This document shows positions 1 to 6,131 of a DNA stretch of 8,863 bases, in pieces. This DNA is from Solirubrobacterales bacterium (lineage in GTDB: Bacteria > Actinomycetota > Thermoleophilia > Solirubrobacterales > Solirubrobacteraceae). The position numbers and the translations under genes were made by a program. Each line of letters opens with the position of its first letter. Positions within the stretch are counted from its first letter, which is position 1. The DNA lies in assembly GCA_025964065.1 (NCBI GenBank), contig JAOPZO010000176.1, forward strand, positions 1 to 8,863, in the 5' to 3' direction. A model generated the notes under the pieces. The model had not been told where the DNA came from. It did not search any database and worked only from the letters and a program-made list of their open reading frames with translations.

Positions 1-13
1 CGGGATGAGGGTG

Positions 14-1051
14 CTACTTGGCAGTGGGAACCCCCGCCTCTTCCTCGAGCTTGGCGATCGCGCCCTTCTCGACGTCGAAGAGCTCCTCGTCGACCTTCTC
101 CCAGCCACCGAGGTCGTCGATCGTGAAGACTCCCGGCGGGTCGGGGAACTTGTCCTTGTTCGCCGCGAGGACCTCCTCGTTCACCGGGCGGTAGCCCCAC
201 TCGACGAAGGCCTCCTGGCCGGGCTTCGAGAGCACGTAGTCGTGGAACGCCTTGGCCTCGGGCGGGGCGTCCTTCGTCACGGCCGCCGTGATGTCGATCC
301 TGATCGTGTCGGCGGGGACGACGTAGTCGACCTCCTCGCCCTTCTTCTGCGCGGTGGTCGCCTCGTACTCGTAGGAGAGCAGGACGTCGCCCTCGCCGGA
401 GGTGAAGGACTGCAGCGCCTCACGGCCCGACTTGTCCTGGATCTTCACATGGTCCTTGATGAGCTTCGCGACGTAGTCGACGCCCGCCTGCGGGTCCTTG
501 CCGCCGTCCGCCGCCTGGCCGTAGGCGCCGAGGAGGTTCCACTTGGCCGCGCCGCTCGTGAACGGGTTCGGCGTCAGGACCTCGACGTCCTCACGCAGAA
601 GGTCGTCCCACGTGCGGATGTTCTTCGGGTTGCCCCTGCGGACGATGAAGGCGACCAGCGAGGTGGTGACAAGGCCCCTGCTCGGGGTGTCCGCCCACGT
701 CGGCTCGACGAGCCCGGCGCCGACGAGGCGCGCCATGTCCGGCTCGATGGAGAAGGAGACGTAGTCGGCCTTCTGCCCGGCTGCGACGGCGCGGCTCTGG
801 TCGCCGGAGGCGCCGAAGGAGGACTTGAAGGAGACGCCGGCGCCGGCGCCGGTCCTCGCGAAGGCCGGGATGATCTCGTCGTAGACGACCTGCGGCGTGG
901 AGTAGGCGACGAGGTTCAGGCTCGTCTCCCTGCCGCCGCTCGAGGGCGCCGCGGCGCTGGCGCTGCCACCGCCCGTGTCGTCCGAGCCGCCGCAGCCGGC
1001 CAGCGCGAGGGCGGTGGCGAGCAGGGCGATGGGGGTCTTCCTGTGGTGCAT
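14..1051 (-). CDS. Sulfate-type ABC transporter substrate-binding lipoprotein
   Basis: This is the extracytoplasmic binding component of a sulfate/thiosulfate ABC importer (Sbp/CysP family), 345 residues, the usual size. The first residues form a lipoprotein signal: basic MHHRK, a hydrophobic stretch, then LAGC with Cys20 as the lipidation site, followed by a Gly/Ser/Ala-rich linker to about residue 42. Family blocks are easy to see: FGASGDQSRAV (79-89), a FIVRRGNPK...TWDDL block (135-151), VLTPNPFTSGAAKWN (158-172) and GEGDVLLSYEYEA (219-231). These match the anion-binding loops of sulfate-binding proteins. I chose the ATG at 1051 because it puts the signal peptide at the N-terminus and has a ribosome site (GGAG, 5-nt spacer); an in-frame ATG at 1105 adds 18 hydrophilic residues and has no such site. 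The gene is complete. In this family the permease and ATPase genes normally follow, so they would lie past the left edge. Ligand choice between sulfate, thiosulfate and a related oxyanion cannot be settled from sequence. Confidence 0.93.
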   Translation of the reverse strand: MHHRKTPIALLATALALAGCGGSDDTGGGSASAAAPSSGGRETSLNLVAYSTPQVVYDEIIPAFARTGAGAGVSFKSSFGASGDQSRAVAAGQKADYVSFSIEPDMARLVGAGLVEPTWADTPSRGLVTTSLVAFIVRRGNPKNIRTWDDLLREDVEVLTPNPFTSGAAKWNLLGAYGQAADGGKDPQAGVDYVAKLIKDHVKIQDKSGREALQSFTSGEGDVLLSYEYEATTAQKKGEEVDYVVPADTIRIDITAAVTKDAPPEAKAFHDYVLSKPGQEAFVEWGYRPVNEEVLAANKDKFPDPPGVFTIDDLGGWEKVDEELFDVEKGAIAKLEEEAGVPTAK

Positions 1052-1076
1052 CGAATCTCCGTCCTGAAAAGGGGTG

Positions 1077-1129
1077 GAACCTTGTCGGGATTTGGCACAA
1101 TACACATGTCCCCACTGAACCGGTCGGGA
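1077..1129. promoter_or_regulatory. Two copies of a GAACC-n-GTCGGGA element (candidate operators)
   Basis: Copy one, GAACCttGTCGGGA, is at 1077-1090. Copy two, GAACCgGTCGGGA, is at 1117-1129. They are direct repeats differing only by one or two bases between the two blocks, with the GTCGGGA blocks 39 bp apart, close to four helical turns. Copy two also sits in an imperfect dyad at 1109-1129 (TCCCcAC...GTcGGGA). A weaker partial match (GAACGTGGG) follows at 1128-1136. Relative to the candidate -10 (1102-1097), copy two covers the -35 position and copy one the early transcribed region of the sulfate-binding gene. This layout suits a repressor sensing sulfur status, but I do not recognise the site as that of a known regulator. 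Confidence 0.4.
1097..1102 (-). promoter_or_regulatory. Candidate -10 element for the sulfate-binding gene
   Basis: On the minus strand this reads TATTGT within GTGTATTGTGCC, the only AT-rich -10-like hexamer in the divergent region. It would start transcription near position 1090, giving a leader of about 40 nt that includes the visible ribosome site. No good -35 hexamer lies 16-18 bp upstream. That position is instead covered by the GAACCgGTCGGGA repeat copy, as expected if a regulator acts there. Inference only. Confidence 0.35.
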
Positions 1130-1179
1130 ACGTGGGCAATGCGACCCCGCCGGAGCGGCCGATAGGGTCAGCTGCCCGC

Positions 1180-2769
1180 ATGCGCTACCCCGATGACCAG
1201 CTCAGCCCGGCGGAGCGCGACCAGCTCCGCCCGTACGTCACGCACCTCGACGGTCCGGTCTTCGCGCTCGTGAACCTCCCCGAGACCGTGAAGGGCGCGC
1301 TGTTCGCCCGGTACTCGCGCTACCAGGGCACGCTGCGCCGCCTGCTGCTCGACGAGTTCTCGGACTCCCTCGACCCGGACGCCGCCGCGTTCGACCCGGG
1401 CTCGGGCTCCCGGGCCGAGCAGCTCTACGAGCGCATCTTCCTCGGGTACGGCGACGACTCCGTCGCACAGCTCGGTGGCGCCCATGTCGCCTGCGAGTGG
1501 ACCTCGAACGTGCTGACGAAGGTCCTCCAGCGCCCGCGCCTGGGCGCCTACCTCGAGCAGTCCACGCGCTACATCCCGTACGACGGCGACGTCCCGGGGC
1601 TCGGCTACCGGTACTTCCGAGACCCCTCGCTCGGCCCCGAGTACGAGCAGACGATGGACGCCGTCTTCGGCATCTACGCCGAGTGCCTTCCGCGCGTGCG
1701 CGCGTGGGTCGACGACTCGTTCCCGGGCGACCCGTCCCCCGCGCGGGACCGGGCGATCGCCGCGAAGGCGCTCGACCTGCTCCGCGGCCTGCTCCCCGCC
1801 GCGTCCCTGTCGCACATGGGGATCTACGCGACGGGCCAGACCTACGAGCAGCTCATCCTCCACCTCCTCGCCCACCCGCTCCCCGAGGCGCGGGACTACG
1901 GGCAGCGCATCCTCGAGGCCGTCCAGCAGGTCATGCCGAGCTTCGTCGCGCGCGTGCCGCGCCCGGACCGCGGCGGCGAGTGGGTCGGCTACCTGCAGGA
2001 GCGCGACCGCGCCGCGGACTCCTGGGTCGCCCGGCTCGGCCTCGACCGCCCCGCCGGCGACCCCGACGCCCGCCCGAGCGTGCGGCTCCTGCACGTGGAC
2101 GGCGACGAGGACGCGCTGCTCGCCGCGCTGCTGTTCGAGGCGGCCGGCGTGTCGGAATCCGATGCGATCGCCCGGCTGACGGCGCTCTCGGCCGACGAGC
2201 GCACGGCGCTCCTGCGTGACCTCGTCGGGGAGCGCGCGAACCGCCGCCACCGCCCGGGCCGCGGCTACGAGGCGCTCCGCTACCGCTTCGAGGTCGTCTC
2301 GGACTACGGCGCGTTCCGTGACCTGCAGCGCCACCGGATGCTCACCGTGCAGTGGCAGCGGCTCTCGCCCGACCTCGGCGCCGGGGTGCCCGAGGAGGTC
2401 GACATGGCGGGCTGCGGCGACAAGTACCGCCGCGCCCTCGAGCTCTCCGAGCGCGAGTACCGCCGCCTGGCCGGCGCGGGGCACGACCGTCGCGTGGCGA
2501 GCTACGCGCTCTGCCTGGGCTTCCGCATCCGCTACGTCCTGGACCTGAACGCCCGCGAGGCGATGCAGCTCATCGAGCTGCGCTCGGGCGTCGAGGGGCA
2601 CCCCTCCTACCGGGCGGTCGCGCACGAGATGCACCGCCAGATCGCGGACGTGCACCCGGCGGTCGCCGCGACGATGACCCACGTGGACCACAGCGCGGAG
2701 CCGCGCCTGGAGCGCATCCTCAGCGAGATGCGCACGCAGGCGAAGCTCGACGACGCGCGGACCGCCTGA
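1180..2769 (+). CDS. Double-domain ThyX-like protein (FAD-dependent thymidylate synthase family)
   Basis: A 529-residue protein, about twice the length of canonical ThyX (roughly 220-250). ThyX makes dTMP from dUMP using FAD and methylenetetrahydrofolate, with the signature RHR-x7-S. Two ThyX-like halves are visible. In the N-half, RPR at 118-120 is followed seven residues later by Ser128 and TRY, so spacing and Ser are kept but His is replaced by Pro. The block at 204-250 (LLPAASLSHMG...YEQLILHLLAHPLPEARDYGQRI) resembles the ThyX C-terminal helices. In the C-half, RHR at 384-386 is intact but the next Ser is ten residues on (396), and 446-488 (FRIRYVLDLNAREAMQLIELRSG...YRAVAHEMH) again resembles the ThyX 'N-R-xxx-FL-x-R...EIR' block. 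I chose ATG 1180; a GTG at 1132 would add 16 poorly conserved-looking residues across the divergent promoter region. No strong ribosome site precedes 1180; TAGGGT at 1163-1168 could be a -10 giving a very short leader. Family assignment is firm; thymidylate synthase activity is uncertain. Confidence 0.85.
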   Translation: MRYPDDQLSPAERDQLRPYVTHLDGPVFALVNLPETVKGALFARYSRYQGTLRRLLLDEFSDSLDPDAAAFDPGSGSRAEQLYERIFLGYGDDSVAQLGGAHVACEWTSNVLTKVLQRPRLGAYLEQSTRYIPYDGDVPGLGYRYFRDPSLGPEYEQTMDAVFGIYAECLPRVRAWVDDSFPGDPSPARDRAIAAKALDLLRGLLPAASLSHMGIYATGQTYEQLILHLLAHPLPEARDYGQRILEAVQQVMPSFVARVPRPDRGGEWVGYLQERDRAADSWVARLGLDRPAGDPDARPSVRLLHVDGDEDALLAALLFEAAGVSESDAIARLTALSADERTALLRDLVGERANRRHRPGRGYEALRYRFEVVSDYGAFRDLQRHRMLTVQWQRLSPDLGAGVPEEVDMAGCGDKYRRALELSEREYRRLAGAGHDRRVASYALCLGFRIRYVLDLNAREAMQLIELRSGVEGHPSYRAVAHEMHRQIADVHPAVAATMTHVDHSAEPRLERILSEMRTQAKLDDARTA

Positions 2770-2891
2770 GCGCCCGCCGCGCCCTGGCGCCGCACCTCGA
2801 CCCGGACCGGCCCTTCGTCGGCGCCCGACTCGGGCTCGGCTGGAGCATCGAGGTGAGGCGGATCGCACGGACCGCCGGCCCGCCCGCCTGA
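2770..2891 (+). other. Coding-like short frame after the ThyX-like gene, no start codon
   Basis: Directly after the ThyX-like stop, a frame offset from it stays open to TGA at 2889-2891 with almost every third position G or C. It reads ...PHLDPDRPFVGARLGLGWSIEV..., ending in AGPPA. It has no ATG, GTG or TTG; only CTG at 2766 (overlapping the ThyX stop) could start it. The DPDRPFVGAR-GLGWS part loosely recalls the 'DPDDPR-FVPKR-GLGWTLN' ending of small DUF5808-type proteins, from memory and unconfirmed. It could be the remnant of a lost small gene or chance. Confidence 0.2.
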
Positions 2892-2900
2892 CCCCGGCGG
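2872..2900. terminator. GC-rich inverted repeat downstream of the ThyX-like gene
   Basis: CCGCCGG at 2872-2878 and CCGGCGG at 2894-2900 form a perfect 7-bp stem around a 15-nt loop. No T-tract follows on either side, so it is not a classical intrinsic terminator. In GC-rich actinobacteria U-less stems can contribute to termination, but stems like this also arise by chance at this base composition. Confidence 0.2.
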
Positions 2901-2917
2901 GGAGGAATCCCTGCTCG

Positions 2918-3178
2918 GTGCGAGAATCCATCCAGATGGCAGGACGTCACCGCGGCTGGGAGGCCGTTCCCCTGGTGGGCCCGGGCACCGAGCTCCAGCT
3001 CACCCTCGACGGCGGCGCCGTGCCGCACGTCGAGGTCGTCGCCGCCTTCGCTCAGGGGTTCGCGAGCCGCACGATGCGGTCGTCGTCGGGCGTCGGGGAG
3101 CCGCGGCCGTCCCGGTTCGACGTCGTGACCCAGAGAGAGCCGTCCGGCGCGGCCGCGGGGCTGCGCACGCGGCCGTAG
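2918..3178 (+). CDS. Possible small protein, overlapping the dehydrogenase 3' end antisense
   Basis: A possible 86-residue protein from GTG 2918, or 80 residues from ATG 2936. The first 44 residues (GRHRGWEAVPLVGPGTELQL, then TLDGGAVPHVEVVAAF) lie outside any other gene. They use almost only G/C-ending codons, as real genes here do, and read like a globular beta-rich segment. GGGGAGG at 2899-2905 precedes the GTG, with a longish 12-nt spacer. The remaining 126 bases run antisense to the 3' end of the sugar dehydrogenase gene. There the two frames share third positions, so codon bias carries no independent weight, and the translation becomes Ser/Arg/Pro-rich and unconvincing. It may be a genuine small gene, one whose end has been lost, or chance. 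No family recognised. Confidence 0.25.
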   Translation: MRESIQMAGRHRGWEAVPLVGPGTELQLTLDGGAVPHVEVVAAFAQGFASRTMRSSSGVGEPRPSRFDVVTQREPSGAAAGLRTRP

Positions 3179-4170
3179 CGGCCGTCGAGCAGCGCCTGCG
3201 GACGGCCCGCGCTCGTGCCGTCGAGCGGGACCTTCCAGAGCCGCCGGCCCGCGAGGGCGCCGACGTAGAGCGTCGAGCCGACGATCGCCGCGCCGCTGGG
3301 CGAGGACTCCGACGTGCGCCAGACGACCTTGGGCGACTCGTAGCGGCCGCCGCCGGTGCCGCGGCCCTCGACCGCGGGCCAGCCGTAGTTCCGCCCCCTG
3401 CGGATGAGGTTCACCTCGTCGAACGTGTTCTGGCCGAACTCGGGCGCCCACAGGCGGCCGGCCCGGTCGAAGGCGAGGCCCTGCACGTTGCGGTGCCCGA
3501 GCGAGAAGACCGGGGAGCCACGGAACGGGTTCGAGGACGGGATCGAGCCGTCCGGGTTCAGCCGCAGGACCTTCCCGTTCGGGCTCCGGCGGTCCTGGGA
3601 GAGGCTCGTGTCCCCGGCGTCGCCCGTGCCGACGTAGAGCTTCCCGTCCGGCCCGAACGCGAGCCGGCCGCCGTTGTGGATCGGCGCGCTGCGGATGCCG
3701 GAGAAGACGACCCGTGGCGGGCCGCCGAGCTTGAAGCGGACGATCCGGTTGTCCCGGCGGGAGGTGTAGAAGGCATACACCAGGCGGTCCTTCGCGTAGG
3801 TGCGTCCCACCGCGAGGCCGAGCAGCCCGCCCTCGCCGACGGCCTCGACGCCCGCGATGCGCTGCACGACGCGCTTGGCGCCGCTCGGCGACACGCGCAG
3901 GATGCGCCCCGTCGTGCGCTCGGAGACGAGCGCGTCGCCGCCGGGCAGGAACGCGACGCCCCACGGGACCTGGAGCCTCGTGGCGAGCACCGACGTACCC
4001 GACTGCGCGGCGCGGGCGGCCGGCGCCTCGTTCGTGGCGGCGTCGGGCTCGGCCTGGGCGGCGGTCACCGGCGCGGCGGGCTCCGTGGCGGCTCCGCCGT
4101 CGCTTCCGCAGGCGGCGAGCGCTCCCGCGCCGAGGACGGTCAGGACCAGTGCGGCGGTGCGTCGGACCAT
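3052..4170 (-). CDS. PQQ-type soluble aldose/glucose dehydrogenase family lipoprotein
   Basis: A 372-residue exported protein of the soluble PQQ-dependent glucose/aldose sugar dehydrogenase family (GdhB / E. coli YliI group), six-bladed beta-propellers that oxidise aldoses with bound PQQ and calcium. The N-terminus MVRRTAALVLTVLGAGALAAC is a lipoprotein signal with Cys21 in the lipobox LAAC, followed by an Ala/Pro/Glu-rich linker to about residue 58, so the protein is anchored on the outer face of the membrane. Propeller landmarks in order: VPWGVAFLPGG (68-78), EGGLLGLAV (113-121), HNGGRLAFGPDGKLYVGTGD (165-184), SPNGKVLRLNPDG (196-208), SLGHRNVQGLAFD (223-235) and an APEFGQNTFDEVN...NYGWP block (242-265). 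His165 of HNGGRL corresponds to the catalytic base of characterised members. Many actinobacterial members are called only 'sugar dehydrogenase', and PQQ dependence is inferred. Expression appears independent of the upstream antiporter gene, from a leaderless-type promoter. Confidence 0.9.
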   Translation of the reverse strand: MVRRTAALVLTVLGAGALAACGSDGGAATEPAAPVTAAQAEPDAATNEAPAARAAQSGTSVLATRLQVPWGVAFLPGGDALVSERTTGRILRVSPSGAKRVVQRIAGVEAVGEGGLLGLAVGRTYAKDRLVYAFYTSRRDNRIVRFKLGGPPRVVFSGIRSAPIHNGGRLAFGPDGKLYVGTGDAGDTSLSQDRRSPNGKVLRLNPDGSIPSSNPFRGSPVFSLGHRNVQGLAFDRAGRLWAPEFGQNTFDEVNLIRRGRNYGWPAVEGRGTGGGRYESPKVVWRTSESSPSGAAIVGSTLYVGALAGRRLWKVPLDGTSAGRPQALLDGRYGRVRSPAAAPDGSLWVTTSNRDGRGSPTPDDDRIVRLANP

Positions 4171-4176
4171 GGGGCC

Positions 4177-4182
4177 ACGGTA
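4177..4182 (-). promoter_or_regulatory. Leaderless-type -10 (TACCGT) before the sugar dehydrogenase gene
   Basis: On the minus strand the order is TACCGT, six bases (GGCCCC), then ATG at 4170. This TAnnnT-n6-ATG layout puts the expected transcription start on or next to the A of the start codon. No Shine-Dalgarno sequence lies between, consistent with a leaderless mRNA as is common in actinobacteria. A TTGCCC at 4202-4197 is 14 bp upstream of the -10, too close for a standard -35. Confidence 0.45.
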
Positions 4183-4197
4183 GGCACGGGACCTAAG

Positions 4198-4209
4198 GGC
4201 AACCTTGCC
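4198..4209. repeat. Inverted repeat GGCAA-cc-TTGCC upstream of the dehydrogenase promoter
   Basis: A perfect 5-bp inverted repeat with a 2-bp spacer, centred about 34 bp upstream of the dehydrogenase start codon, at the -35 position of the proposed leaderless promoter. It could be an operator half-site pair for a dimeric regulator. It is short enough to occur by chance. Confidence 0.25.
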
Positions 4210-4225
4210 GTGCGTGGCGCGCGGT

Positions 4226-4330
4226 CAGAGTCCGGCGCGCGATCCGGCCGCCTCTCGTGCTCGCCGGGCGTGCGCACGTCGAGCAGGGGCCGACCACTGC
4301 ATGAGCAGCTCGTCGCGCCCGCGAGCTCCG
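4226..4330 (-). pseudogene. Probable rhodanese-domain remnant
   Basis: Reading on the minus strand straight after the antiporter stop codon, one frame gives LTELAGATSCSCSGRPLLDV and on to RTPGEHE. The segment PLLDVRTPGEHE (4254-4289) is a textbook match to the start of single-domain rhodaneses (LLDVRTPxEyxxGHIPGA), and 'LTELAG' sits where rhodaneses have their first helix. After GEHE the expected GHIPGA does not follow in frame; a one-base shift gives G-R-I-A-R and then a stop. The catalytic-Cys half would need about 200 more bases, which are not there. I therefore read it as a 5' stump of a sulfurtransferase gene once downstream of the antiporter gene. No start codon was identified. Chance resemblance cannot be excluded. 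Confidence 0.35.
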
Positions 4331-6070
4331 TCAGGTCGCGAGCGCCCCGATGACCTCGCGCCACCAGGCACGCTCCGCGTCCTCCGTGGCGCGCCCGAGG
4401 CGGCGGCGCGCGGCCTGCTGCACGGCCTGGGCGGAGCCGGCGGCGACCGTGGTCCCGACGTAGGCGAAGCGGCCGTCGGCGAGCACCACGAGCGAGCCCG
4501 GCTTGTCGCGACGGGTGCGGACGCGCTCGGCCACGGCGACGGGGCCGACGTAGTCCGGGCGGGACGCGTCGCCGTCGACCTCCTTCCACGGGCGCTCGGA
4601 GAAGATGAGCGACCGGGGTGCCGGGCGCGGGCGCTGTGCGACCTCGAGCGGGCCCGTGCGCCAGCGCTGCAGGAGCTCCCGGAACTCGAGCGCGACCTCC
4701 TGGCGCACGAGGACGTGGAGCCGGTCGCCCTCCATGATCGTCGTCGAGCCCCGGGGCGGAATCGCCTCCTCGCCGCGGATGATCACGTTGAGCAGCGCCG
4801 CCCGCGGCATCCCGAGCTCGCGGACGGCCCGGCCGACCGCGGCGTCGCCGGGCCGCACGCCGAACTCGATGACCTCCGCGCCGAGGCGCCGCGTCGACTC
4901 CTGGTCGGTGAGGATCGCCGGGAGCGCCGCCTCGTTCGTCGTGACGCCGACCCTCGCCGCGACCCACTCGAACGTCGTCCCCTGGATCACGGTGGAGACG
5001 AGCACGGCGAAGAACACGACGTTGAAGAAGAGCAGCGCGTTCTCGAGTCCCGCGATGAGCGGGAACGTCGCGAGCACCACCGGGACGCCGCCGCGCAGGC
5101 CGGCCCAGGAGAGCGCGATCGTCTCCGCGGGACTGAAGCGGGCGCCGAGCGTGCCGAGGACGACGCCGACGGGGCGCGCGACGACCAGGAGCAGCGCGGT
5201 GATCACGAGGCCCTCGAGCGCGACGCCGGGAAGCTGCGAGGGGAAGACGAGCAGGCCGAGCGTGACGAACAGGATGATCTGCGCCACCCACGCGAGCCCG
5301 TCGTGGAAGGTCTGCACGGTCCGGGCGGCCGGGGAGTTCGAGGACCCGATCGCGAGGCCGGTGAGGTAGACCGCGAGGAAGCCCGAGCCGTGGAGCACCT
5401 GCCCGGCGCCGAACGCCGTCGCCGCCGCCGCGATGGTCGCGACGGGGTACAGGCCGGCGCTCGGGAGCGTCACGTTCCGCAGCGCCCACGACGCGCTCTG
5501 ACCGACCGCGATGCCGACCGCCGCGCCCACCCCCATCTCGATGACGAACTCGACGAGGAGGTTCACGACGCCGTAGTCCGGGCTCTCGATCCACTCGATG
5601 AAGCCGATGACGAGGAGCACCGCGACCGGGTCGTTCATGCCGGCCTCCCCCTCGAGCGTGTGCGCGAGCCGCCGGCGCAGGGTCGAGCCGCGCAGGATCG
5701 AGAAGACCGCGGCGCCGTCGGTGACGGCCAGGATCGATCCGAGCAGGAAGCCCTCGAGCAGCGTCAGGTCGAGGATCCACGCCGCGCCCGCGCCCGTGAT
5801 GAGCGCGGTGGCGAGCGTGCCGACCGTCGCGAGGCCGAGCGCCGGGCGGAGCACCTCGCGGATCGGCGACCACCCCGAGGCCAGGCCGCCCTCGAAGAGG
5901 ATGAGCGAGAGCGCGACGATGCCGACGTCCCGCGCCAGCTCGTAGTCCGAGAACGCCACGAAGCCCGTGACCTCGCTGCCCGCGAGGATGCCGAGGCTCA
6001 GCACGAGCAGCAGGCCCGGCACACGGAGCCGCCCCGCCAGCTGGGAGGCGAGCAGCGCGAGGATGAGCAT
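4331..6070 (-). CDS. Potassium/proton antiporter, CPA1 family with TrkA-C domain
   Basis: An integral membrane cation/proton antiporter of the CPA1 group, most like NhaP2/CvrA-type K+/H+ antiporters, used in potassium and pH homeostasis. From the ATG at 6070 it has 579 residues. About twelve hydrophobic segments fill residues 1-365. Signature blocks: AVTDGAAVFSIL (115-126), EGEAGMNDPVAV (140-151) with the Asn-Asp pair at 146-147 expected to carry protons and cations, GSGFLAVYLTGLAIGS (228-243), and SWAGLRGGVPVVLA (321-334) with the conserved Arg326. A regulatory TrkA-C (RCK-C) domain spans about 394-456 (AEVIEFGVRPGDAAVGRAVR..., GDRLHVLV), and a soluble tail runs to 579. The ATG at 6070 probably truncates the first membrane segment. 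The frame continues upstream as IDDGRLLLALGG, which fills it, but holds no ATG, GTG or TTG. An AUC at 6106 with a good ribosome site is the likely true start (591 residues). Confidence 0.9.
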   Translation of the reverse strand: MLILALLASQLAGRLRVPGLLLVLSLGILAGSEVTGFVAFSDYELARDVGIVALSLILFEGGLASGWSPIREVLRPALGLATVGTLATALITGAGAAWILDLTLLEGFLLGSILAVTDGAAVFSILRGSTLRRRLAHTLEGEAGMNDPVAVLLVIGFIEWIESPDYGVVNLLVEFVIEMGVGAAVGIAVGQSASWALRNVTLPSAGLYPVATIAAAATAFGAGQVLHGSGFLAVYLTGLAIGSSNSPAARTVQTFHDGLAWVAQIILFVTLGLLVFPSQLPGVALEGLVITALLLVVARPVGVVLGTLGARFSPAETIALSWAGLRGGVPVVLATFPLIAGLENALLFFNVVFFAVLVSTVIQGTTFEWVAARVGVTTNEAALPAILTDQESTRRLGAEVIEFGVRPGDAAVGRAVRELGMPRAALLNVIIRGEEAIPPRGSTTIMEGDRLHVLVRQEVALEFRELLQRWRTGPLEVAQRPRPAPRSLIFSERPWKEVDGDASRPDYVGPVAVAERVRTRRDKPGSLVVLADGRFAYVGTTVAAGSAQAVQQAARRRLGRATEDAERAWWREVIGALAT

Positions 6071-6103
6071 GCCCCCGAGGGCGAGCAGGAGGCGGCCGTC
6101 GTC

Positions 6104-6131
6104 GATGGACCCATTCTCCCTGCTCGGGGAG
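6104..6131 (-). promoter_or_regulatory. Ribosome site, possible AUC start and SD-masking hairpin of the antiporter gene
   Basis: On the minus strand, GGGAG (6120-6116) lies 9 nt before AUC (6106-6104), from which translation gives IDDGRLLLALGG joined in frame to the ATG at 6070. CTCCC at 6131-6127 is the exact complement of that GGGAG, with a 6-nt loop (CGAGCA) between. The mRNA could therefore fold a 5-bp all-strong hairpin that hides the ribosome site. The start-site reading is better supported than the hairpin, which is short. Confidence 0.35.

Noticed and set aside
1082..1100. TTGT-n11-ACAA inverted repeat near the sulfate-binding gene
   Set aside because: The arms are only 4 bp with a long spacer; the GAACC-n-GTCGGGA direct repeats explain the region better.
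1132..1134. GTG at 1132 as the start of the ThyX-like gene
   Set aside because: It would place the first 16 codons across the divergent promoter region and adds no recognisable ThyX sequence; ATG 1180 fits better, though it lacks a strong ribosome site.
5..1165. Long plus-strand open frame antisense to the sulfate-binding gene
   Set aside because: It is Arg/Leu/Val/Asp-rich low-complexity translation without any family motif, and it mirrors the G/C third positions of the real gene on the other strand.
1168..2931. 587-codon minus-strand open frame antisense to the ThyX-like gene
   Set aside because: Very long but only Arg/Ala/Val/Glu-rich text with no recognisable domain; long antisense frames are expected at this GC content, and the opposite strand has clear ThyX motifs.
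6112..6114. ATG at 6114 as the antiporter start
   Set aside because: It is out of frame with the antiporter, lies only 1-2 nt after the ribosome site, and its frame yields no membrane protein.
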